Origin: Nitrospirota bacterium
GTDB lineage: Bacteria; Nitrospirota_A; Leptospirillia; Leptospirillales; Leptospirillaceae
Direction: 5' to 3'
NCBI GenBank assembly: GCA_021829515.1
Contig: JAKBPM010000014.1
Span: 1-24,836 of the forward strand
DNA length: 24,836 bases
Both the position numbers and the translations under genes were made by a program. The notes below the pieces were generated by a model, which had not been told where the DNA came from, made no database searches, and saw nothing but the letters and a program-made list of their open reading frames with translations. This document shows, one piece after another, positions 16,650 to 21,604 of the stretch (its first letter is position 1; each line of letters starts with the position of its first letter).

Positions 16650-17692
16650 GGAGATGAGAATACCATTCCATCCATCCTTTTTGCCAAGTCCTCGGCTTTC
16701 AAATGTGTGTACCGCTTTAACATCTGCAAGGTTTTATGCCCGGTGATCGAAGCGACCTCCATGACATTGAATCCTTTCTCAAAGAAGCGACTTGTAGCTT
16801 CATGCCGGAGGTCATGGAAGGTGAGGTCAACAAGGAACGAAGTATCCGGTTTCTCCTTCTTCTCTTTGCATTCCTTCTCATAAACGGCCCTGGCACGGGA
16901 GACTGCACGCCGCCAAGCCACAGCCACAGCATGGGAAGTGATCCCCCAAACTTTTCCGTCGATTCTCCGGAGAAGCCCCGACAGGATCCGGACAGCCTCC
17001 GATGAAAGAGGGACAACCCGCTTGTCTCCGTTTTTGGTTACGAGTAACGTCATCGTCCGCTTTTTGAGGTCCACCATGTCCCAGGTCATTCCAGAAATTT
17101 CAGATTGTCTCATTCCCGTTTCAATGGCAAACTGGACGATATCCGGGAGAACAGGAGATTCGGAAGCATCAATGATCTTCTCCATTTCCCCGGGCAGAAG
17201 CCGCCGATCACGGCCAGCGGGCATCTTTGGAGCCCGGATCTGTTGCACAGGATTGAGAAGCCCCGCCATTCCCCACTCTTTTACTGCGATGGTATATAAA
17301 TGGGAGAGGATGGCAAGTTCGTGTCGAACAGTGTTCGGAGCGACTTCTTTTAAGCGTGCATCCCTATAAGCCGCAATGTCTTTCCCTTGAATAGAGGCAA
17401 TGGACCGATTTGCCAATGGGGTTCGCTTCCAGATTCGGATCCTCATGGATTCCTGTACTGCCCCCTTCTTCGATGGGATAACTTCACGTTCGTAGCGGTC
17501 CAGCGCTTCAGAAAGCGTTGTACTCTCTGATTCCTGACGAGAAACAAAGACGCCCCGGACCATTTCCGATTCTTCGACTTTTGCCCACGCTTCGGCTTCA
17601 GCTTTTGTATCAAAAGTACGCGATAGGCGTTTGAACCCTTTTTTGTCGATCGTTGCTTCCCACGCGCCACTTCTTTTTCTGAAATAAGCCAT
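16646..17692 (-). CDS. int: Tyrosine recombinase/integrase of element 1
   Basis: Site-specific recombinase of 348 aa, the phage-integrase family type that uses tRNA genes as targets. An N-terminal AP2-like arm-binding segment (KRSGAWEATIDKKGFKRLSRTFDTKAEA) precedes a core-binding SAM-like domain (about 60-150) and the catalytic domain with Arg195 (ETGMRQSEI), Lys220 (VTKNGDKR), His293 and Arg296 (FHDLRHEA), His319 (ITGHKT) and Tyr328 (KRYTHL). All catalytic residues are present, so it looks active. The start has GGGGGGAGG directly before the ATG. It lies 135 bp from att copy 2 and reads away from it. It begins an operon with hicA and hicB. Confidence 0.95.
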   Translation of the reverse strand: MAYFRKRSGAWEATIDKKGFKRLSRTFDTKAEAEAWAKVEESEMVRGVFVSRQESESTTLSEALDRYEREVIPSKKGAVQESMRIRIWKRTPLANRSIASIQGKDIAAYRDARLKEVAPNTVRHELAILSHLYTIAVKEWGMAGLLNPVQQIRAPKMPAGRDRRLLPGEMEKIIDASESPVLPDIVQFAIETGMRQSEISGMTWDMVDLKKRTMTLLVTKNGDKRVVPLSSEAVRILSGLLRRIDGKVWGITSHAVAVAWRRAVSRARAVYEKECKEKKEKPDTSFLVDLTFHDLRHEATSRFFEKGFNVMEVASITGHKTLQMLKRYTHLKAEDLAKRMDGMVFSSP

Positions 17693-17720
17693 CCTCCCCC
17701 CCTTCCATATTATGAAAAAA

Positions 17721-17749
17721 GAATATCATTTTCGGAGTCAGCACGGCAA
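17721..17749 (-). promoter_or_regulatory. Predicted integrase promoter overlapping an arm-site repeat
   Basis: On the minus strand a TTGCCG -35 (17744-17749) and an ATATTC -10 (17721-17726) are 17 bp apart. The -35 is part of the GCACGGCAA repeat at 17741-17749. Confidence 0.4.
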
Positions 17750-17760
17750 GAGCACGGCAA
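17741..17760 (+). repeat. Paired GCACGGCAA repeats, right arm-site candidates
   Basis: Two direct copies of GCACGGCAA at 17741-17749 and 17752-17760, one helical turn apart, lie between the integrase start and att copy 2. They match the repeats near the left end. The first copy overlaps the -35 of the predicted integrase promoter, which would allow the integrase to repress its own synthesis. Confidence 0.65.
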
Positions 17761-17838
17761 AAGGCATTTTGTGGACATCAAAAACACTATTTTTTGGCTT
17801 AAATAAAGGGTTATTGTTTTTTAAATAAGAGGTTTCCG

Positions 17839-17878
17839 AAACCTTGTGTCGGGTGTTCGAGTCACCCCGGGGGCACCA
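17839..17878 (+). repeat. att copy 2 (junction between elements 1 and 2)
   Basis: Second identical 40-bp repeat. The match to the tRNA gene continues left to 17828 (AGAGGTTTCC) with a single difference at 17838, where the tRNA anticodon T is G, so the anticodon would read CCG. The left flank still forms the inverted repeat AGGTTTCCGAAACCT. Confidence 0.9.
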
Positions 17879-17945
17879 TCCTTTCCATAGCAAAACCCCA
17901 TATCTGTAGCCATATAATGGCGATCCATTCGCTTCCTTGTGTGAC

Positions 17946-18180
17946 CTATGGACCGATAGATTCAAGGAAGGGGACAATTCCGGCGATCATTACGCTTGCG
18001 ACGACATTGCCGGTTCCCAGAACCCCGGCAATGGAAAGCTGTGACGCTCCCGCCGCTGTCGCTCCAAGCGAGGAGAGCTTGGCAAAGCATGGAGCGTTCC
18101 AGGCGAAAGCCTTTGACGGCACGATAAGCAGGAGAAGAAGGAAGATCCCTGTCGTCAGATGTCTAATGAAGGGGTTTCAA
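17946..18180 (-). pseudogene. Small exported protein, probably frameshifted at codon 3
   Basis: The minus-strand frame from 18167 to 17946 encodes a clear signal peptide (HLTTGIFLLLLLIVPSKAFA) and then about 51 residues beginning WNAPCFAKLSSLGATAAG, rich in Gly, Ala, Val and Ile, ending FLESIGP. No ATG, GTG or TTG opens this frame. If one C is removed from the CCCC run at 18171-18174, a TTG at 18180 gives a natural MKPFIRHL start, so a one-base insertion is suspected. Otherwise translation would have to begin at ATT 18167 or CTG 18158. It directly follows the 37-codon gene. The family is not recognised; two hydrophobic stretches in the mature part suggest membrane association. Confidence 0.5.
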
Positions 18181-18181
18181 C

Positions 18182-18295
18182 TCAACGAGGATGTTTCTTG
18201 TGGAGGTTCGAATACAAAAGAATTCCGCCAGCCAATGCGGAGAGGAATGATGACATAATGATGATGGTCGTTGCCGCGGGACTAAGGTTAAACAT
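18182..18295 (-). CDS. 37-aa single-pass membrane peptide
   Basis: A short gene encoding a peptide with one hydrophobic segment (IIIMSSFLSALAGGILLY) and a basic tail (NLHKKHPR). The ATG at 18295 lies inside the end of the upstream 68-aa gene, overlapping it by 8 bp, and is preceded by a strong GGGGGCGGA. The overlap and spacing argue for translational coupling. No family is recognised; single-pass peptides of this size include toxins, bacteriocin-like peptides and regulators of membrane proteins, and nothing here selects among these. Confidence 0.5.
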   Translation of the reverse strand: MFNLSPAATTIIIMSSFLSALAGGILLYSNLHKKHPR

Positions 18296-18494
18296 TTCCG
18301 CCCCCTTTCTCCAGAAGCATCAGTCCAATTCCGATCAAAAAAGTTACTCCAAGTATACCACCAAGAATAACGCCATAGTCAATTTTGGGGGGATTCGTAA
18401 CGGTAACAAGTGGTTGAATAATAGCCGCAATGAAAACAGCAAGACCGGCGTTCAAAAGGAGCTTTCCAAGTTCGGTAAATGTTCCAGGTTTCAT
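18288..18494 (-). CDS. 68-aa two-pass membrane protein
   Basis: Short protein with two predicted membrane helices: LLLNAGLAVFIAAIIQPLV and, after NPPKIDYG, VILGGILGVTFLIGIGLMLL, ending EKGGGNV. The ATG at 18494 has GGAG about eight bases upstream. It is similar in layout to small two-helix hypothetical proteins often seen on mobile elements, but no named family or function can be given. It is followed, with an 8-bp overlap, by the 37-aa gene and then by the exported-protein frame, forming a leftward operon of tiny membrane proteins. Confidence 0.65.
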   Translation of the reverse strand: MKPGTFTELGKLLLNAGLAVFIAAIIQPLVTVTNPPKIDYGVILGGILGVTFLIGIGLMLLEKGGGNV

Positions 18495-18604
18495 TTCAAC
18501 AACTCCGTCAGATCTTCCTCTTCAGGGAAGTTACTGATACTTTCGTCTTTTAAAAGCTGCCACGTCAGATGCGTCAAGCTCAAAAAATTCAGTATTACGG
18601 ACAC
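18491..18604 (-). CDS. Possible 37-aa protein with acidic C-terminus
   Basis: A minus-strand frame with a GTG start at 18604 (or TTG at 18616) ends in SISNFPEEEDLTELLK and its TGA overlaps the ATG of the 68-aa gene as ATGA, suggesting translational coupling. The start lacks a clear ribosome binding site, and a competing frame crosses the same DNA with stop at 18531 (ending ELDASDVAAFKRRKYQ). One of the two may be real; neither is recognised. Confidence 0.28.
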   Translation of the reverse strand: MSVILNFLSLTHLTWQLLKDESISNFPEEEDLTELLK

Positions 18605-18648
18605 GCTTTGAGTCAAACCGTTTAAAAATTTTTGTCACTCCAAAAATA

Positions 18649-18858
18649 TCAACCAACAGTGGCATGGAATCGCAATCCAAGAGATCGGAGAACTTTGAGA
18701 ACCGTTGCAAACTCGGGATTTCCTTCCTCCGAGAGGGCTTTGTAAAGGCTTTCGCGCCCAAGGCCCGTTTCACGGGCAATTTACGTCATTCCCTTGGCTC
18801 GGGCGATATCTCCAAGAGCGGAGGCGATGAGTGTCGGATCCCCTTCTTCGAGAGCCGC
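18649..18858 (-). pseudogene. Addiction-module antidote (Xre-type) remnant with nonsense codon
   Basis: The minus strand reads AALEEGDPTLIASALGDIAR and AKGMT, then TAA (18781-18783), then IARETGLGRESLYKALSE, ending FATVLKVLRSLGLRFHATVG and TGA. This is the helix-turn-helix half of the HigA-like 'probable addiction module antidote' family, in which the stop position is normally Gln (GMTQIARETG), so a single CAA to TAA change explains it. The usual 25-30 N-terminal residues are missing: an in-frame TAA lies immediately upstream, and AT-rich DNA then runs up to att copy 3. No partner RelE/HigB-type toxin remains. It is therefore a doubly broken gene and a marker of decay in element 2. Confidence 0.82.
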
Positions 18859-18909
18859 TTAACAAATATTTATAAAATAACAAAAAATTATTTAACGATA
18901 CGGTTTGGC

Positions 18910-18949
18910 AAACCTTGTGTCGGGTGTTCGAGTCACCCCGGGGGCACCA
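18910..18949 (+). repeat. att copy 3 (outer right end)
   Basis: Third identical 40-bp repeat. The left flank differs from the tRNA but still forms an inverted repeat, GGTTTGGCAAACC, like an anticodon arm. It marks the right limit of the accessory region; host-like genes resume at 19012. Confidence 0.88.
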
Positions 18950-19011
18950 CCTTCCTTATTAAACAAACGCTCCATGATGGTCAAAAAGAATGACCCTGAC
19001 GGCAGATTTCA

Positions 19012-20097
19012 CTACATTCCCCGATAACCGAACGGACCATTGAAGTAGAAGGACACCGTTCCCATGGGAGTCACTGTCCGTGGGTAGTCAGACTGGTAGA
19101 CCGGCAGCGCCACACCAGCTCCCCATGTGGCTGAAAACTTCTTGTCGTGGGGCCAGGTCACCTCCACTTCCGGAGCAGCCCAGAGAAAAGACCAAGGCGG
19201 AGCGTTTGCCGCTCCGAAAAACAAGTTCTGCCCGCTCTGTGACTCTCCGTAGACTTCCAGAATATAGCCGGCACCCCACTCCGTGTTGATCACATGCTCG
19301 AAAGCTCCTGAATAATAGAGAAGGTTTCCGTCGACCATGTGAAAATTCGATGTATTCACCGATGTGATGGAGTTGTTAAAGGTGTAGCCCACACCCACCG
19401 TCGAGGGGTTCTCCACAATGTCCCCAAATTGAAGATAGAACATGAAGGGTTTGACGTGCTTTCGGACCAGTAGCTGGATCGCTTCGTTGTAGGTCCCATT
19501 CCCCATCTGATCGGCGCCATAGTCCTGGGGATTCAGATTCTGGTATTGCCCTGAAGGAACCCAGAAATTGAAATCCAGCGCGATAGCCGGCCTGACCAGA
19601 GGCAGATAAACATCCTCGTCGGAGGTCAGTTGCCATTTGATTTCGAAGTGGGTATTCCCTGCGCCGAAATGACTGGCGGATGTTCCCTGGGGAGATATTG
19701 GCGGGCTCACATTATTCAGGATCAAAGGAATGTAGGTATCCAGTTCGAGATTGTGCCCCAGACCTATGGCCAACCTTACGGGATTATAGAGAGACGAGGA
19801 TCCCGCACTGAGAAAGTCATAAGCAAAGACCGGTTCCAGATACCAGGATCCGATTGGCTCGATCTCGGCTGTTCCGGTGAAGAACGGCCCGCTCGTATTC
19901 GGTCCCCAAGGGAGAAAGGCCGGAGCCAGTGCCTGAAAACCCTTCGAGATATCCTCATCGGAGGAAAAGGGAAGAAGAAATCCTCCTGTTCCCGGATTAA
20001 CCGGATTGGAGTCCGCAAATCCCCTAAAAGGGAGAGAAAAAAACAAAAAACAAGCCAGAAAGGCGCATAAAACGCGCACCATTAAAATGGACCTCAC
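19012..20097 (-). CDS. Outer-membrane beta-barrel protein
   Basis: Exported protein of 361 aa. The signal peptide (MVRVLCAFLACFLFFSLPFRGFA) is followed by a sequence rich in alternating aromatic and hydrophobic strands with Gly, Asn and Ser turns and almost no charged helices, for example SWYLEPVFAYDFLSAG, HFEIKWQLTSDEDVYLPLV, TWGAGVALPVYQS and the closing VSFYFNGPFGY. This is the pattern of an outer-membrane barrel of the kind sometimes labelled MetA-pathway or transporter-like. The GTG start at 20097 has AGGAG nine bases upstream. It follows the TPR lipoprotein gene by 44 bp, so the two are probably co-expressed. Substrate and ligand are unknown. Confidence 0.68.
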   Translation of the reverse strand: MRSILMVRVLCAFLACFLFFSLPFRGFADSNPVNPGTGGFLLPFSSDEDISKGFQALAPAFLPWGPNTSGPFFTGTAEIEPIGSWYLEPVFAYDFLSAGSSSLYNPVRLAIGLGHNLELDTYIPLILNNVSPPISPQGTSASHFGAGNTHFEIKWQLTSDEDVYLPLVRPAIALDFNFWVPSGQYQNLNPQDYGADQMGNGTYNEAIQLLVRKHVKPFMFYLQFGDIVENPSTVGVGYTFNNSITSVNTSNFHMVDGNLLYYSGAFEHVINTEWGAGYILEVYGESQSGQNLFFGAANAPPWSFLWAAPEVEVTWPHDKKFSATWGAGVALPVYQSDYPRTVTPMGTVSFYFNGPFGYRGM

Positions 20098-20141
20098 GGA
20101 AAAAACTCCTGATCTGTTTAAATGAAGCGTTCGTTGGATAA

Positions 20142-20669
20142 CTACGGGTGAGGTTGTTCGAGTGTCACGTCATGCTTTTCCAGAAGCACGGCGAGGGCTC
20201 TGGATTGCTGTCCGTTGTGGATCAGGGCTTGAGCCAGGATCTTCTTGTAACCCTTCGGCCAGCGTCTCCGTGGCTCAATCAGGGAGAGAAGGGCCAGTGC
20301 CCGCCGGTATTCATGGTGGGCAATCAAAATACGGGCCTCATTCATGATATAGGGCTCATCGTTGTCGTCGTTCCTGAGAACACGGGCCTGTTCGAGGAAT
20401 CCGACCGCTTTTTGATAGTGGCCTTCCTTGAATTCGATATAGGCCATATCGTTTAAAATAACCGGCTCCTTCGGATTGTCCCGGAGAGCTTTTTTCAGTT
20501 CATGATACGCCAGATCGAGCTGTCCCTCCCGAATCTCGGCATAGGCTTTCTTTTCATGGATATAGGCTCGAACACGGGGCTCGGTGACCGCGGCACATCC
20601 TGAAAAAAGGACGGCCATCGTTCCGAAGACCACAAAGTGTTTTAGGCAAATCAAAAAAGTCTCCCGCAT
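20142..20669 (-). CDS. TPR-containing lipoprotein
   Basis: Predicted lipoprotein of 175 aa. The N-terminus MRETFLICLKHFVVFGTMAV leads to a lipobox LFSGC, so the mature protein starts at that Cys and is anchored in a membrane. Three or so tetratricopeptide repeats follow (REGQLDLAYHELKKALRDNP, FKEGHYQKAVGFLEQARVLR, IAHHEYRRALALLSLIEP), a protein-interaction scaffold. The ATG at 20669 is chosen over longer versions because GGAG lies six bases upstream and it puts the lipobox at the N-terminus. It lies between the DUF1232 and barrel genes in one direction and may partner the outer-membrane protein. Confidence 0.8.
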   Translation of the reverse strand: MRETFLICLKHFVVFGTMAVLFSGCAAVTEPRVRAYIHEKKAYAEIREGQLDLAYHELKKALRDNPKEPVILNDMAYIEFKEGHYQKAVGFLEQARVLRNDDNDEPYIMNEARILIAHHEYRRALALLSLIEPRRRWPKGYKKILAQALIHNGQQSRALAVLLEKHDVTLEQPHP

Positions 20670-20742
20670 CGGGATCTCCGCATCAATTTCAGTGGATATT
20701 TTTCTGATACCAGGCAGGATCCTCCGGTCAAAGCGCGATCTT

Positions 20743-21375
20743 CTACACCCTTTTGCCAAACTTCCTGGTGTAATAGGTCGCCGCAATGCCAAGAACTCCA
20801 AAATCGTCAATCAGGCCGAAGATCGGAATATGATCCGGAATAAAGTCGATGGGGGTCAAAAGATAAAAGAGCGCTCCATAAGCAACGACCTTATCGGGAG
20901 AAGCGATCTTTTTTGAACGGACGACCTTCCACAAAACAGTGATCCTCTCAGACCATTCTTCCCCGAGCTTCTTGAACGAAAAAACCTTTTTGGGATTCTC
21001 GTCGACCGTGATCCGTTTTTCCGTATAGGAGCCAATCTGAAGAAGGCAGGTGAGAATCTGGTCATGAGGGACTGTCTGATCGATTTTGAAGCCATAACGG
21101 AGCCCAAGATTCTGAATGGCTGCCTGATACTCATTCGAGGAGCCCTCGGACAAGATCTCCTTGACCACAGGCAATTCGGGATCCAGACGGTTTTCCGCAA
21201 TCAGACGGTAACACGCATCACGAATCGCAGAGACATAGACCGCCGGCACGGGAGCCGGAGGCAACTTCTGCACCCATCGACGCAAAGTCATCCCTGAAAC
21301 GCCAATGACCTTTCCAAGATCTTCTGGCGAGTATCCCGTCGCTGCCATCAGGCTTAACATTTGTGAAGTAATCAT
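20743..21375 (-). CDS. HTH plus DUF1232 (YkvA-like) protein
   Basis: A 210-aa protein with two parts. Residues of about 12-40 (GYSPEDLGKVIGVSGMTLRRWVQ) look like a helix-turn-helix, with recognition helix SGMTLRRWVQ. The C-terminus contains a DUF1232 segment (ALFYLLTPIDFIPDHIPIFG followed by LIDDFGVLG), a short hydrophobic hairpin of unknown function. The middle segment is not recognised. A promoter-like pair (TTGACA, TAACAT) lies so close to the ATG that the mRNA may be leaderless; an in-frame ATG at 21360 is an alternative start. The lipoprotein gene follows by 73 bp. A DNA-binding membrane-linked regulator is one reading, but no target is evident. Confidence 0.75.
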   Translation of the reverse strand: MITSQMLSLMAATGYSPEDLGKVIGVSGMTLRRWVQKLPPAPVPAVYVSAIRDACYRLIAENRLDPELPVVKEILSEGSSNEYQAAIQNLGLRYGFKIDQTVPHDQILTCLLQIGSYTEKRITVDENPKKVFSFKKLGEEWSERITVLWKVVRSKKIASPDKVVAYGALFYLLTPIDFIPDHIPIFGLIDDFGVLGIAATYYTRKFGKRV

Positions 21376-21381
21376 TCACCA

Positions 21382-21411
21382 ATGTTAATAAAAATCATTT
21401 CTCCTTGTCAA
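21382..21411 (-). promoter_or_regulatory. Promoter of the HTH-DUF1232 gene
   Basis: On the minus strand a perfect -35 TTGACA (21406-21411) is 18 bp from TAACAT (21382-21387), or 17 bp from TTAACA. The transcript would begin at or just beside the ATG at 21375. Confidence 0.45.
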
Positions 21412-21604
21412 ATGATGTTCTCATTGCAAAAACCGCAATCGAATGGGCGAAAGAGGGTCTTGTTCTTTTTGGAGAGCCCGTAAAGTCCCTGAAGCTTAAG
21501 AGCCGGATTGATCGGGTTTTGGCCCTGATGGGCAAACGACTTCGGGAGAAAAGGCTGATCTTTCTAAAGGAGTCAAAGGTCATGAGAATCAACCGGATCA
21601 GGGT

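Larger units (their letters stand above)
14158..17878. mobile_element. Integrative mobilizable element 1 at tRNA-Arg
   Basis: About 3.7 kb bounded by 40-bp direct repeats of the tRNA-Arg 3' end (14158-14197 and 17839-17878). It carries a relaxase gene rightward and, convergent to it, an integrase-hicA-hicB operon. It has no coupling protein, no type IV secretion genes and no replication gene, so it would need helper conjugation functions for transfer. The relaxase region is visibly more AT-rich than the flanking host genes. The repeat and gene content are seen directly; mobility is inferred from the gene families. Confidence 0.85.
17839..18949. mobile_element. Decayed element 2 between att copies 2 and 3
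   Basis: About 1.1 kb bounded by identical 40-bp att repeats. It has no integrase or relaxase. All recognisable coding is leftward: a broken antidote gene at the right end, then several very short hydrophobic proteins. Two disruptions (a nonsense codon and a probable frameshift) indicate decay. The simplest reading is a remnant of an earlier insertion at the same tRNA, although a passenger element mobilised in trans by a neighbouring integrase is possible. Confidence 0.65.

Noticed and set aside
18159..18611. 150-codon rightward frame in element 2
   Set aside because: It is antisense to three small leftward genes with better start signals and has low-complexity Ser/Asn/Lys composition.
18531..18779. 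82-codon leftward frame inside element 2
   Set aside because: Its first half is the antidote pseudogene in the wrong frame; only the last 35 codons might be translated, and that stretch competes with another frame, so it is mentioned only as an alternative.
14121..18949. The three att repeats as a CRISPR or tandem-repeat array
   Set aside because: Only three copies, kilobases apart, each identical to the tRNA 3' end; this is an integration footprint.
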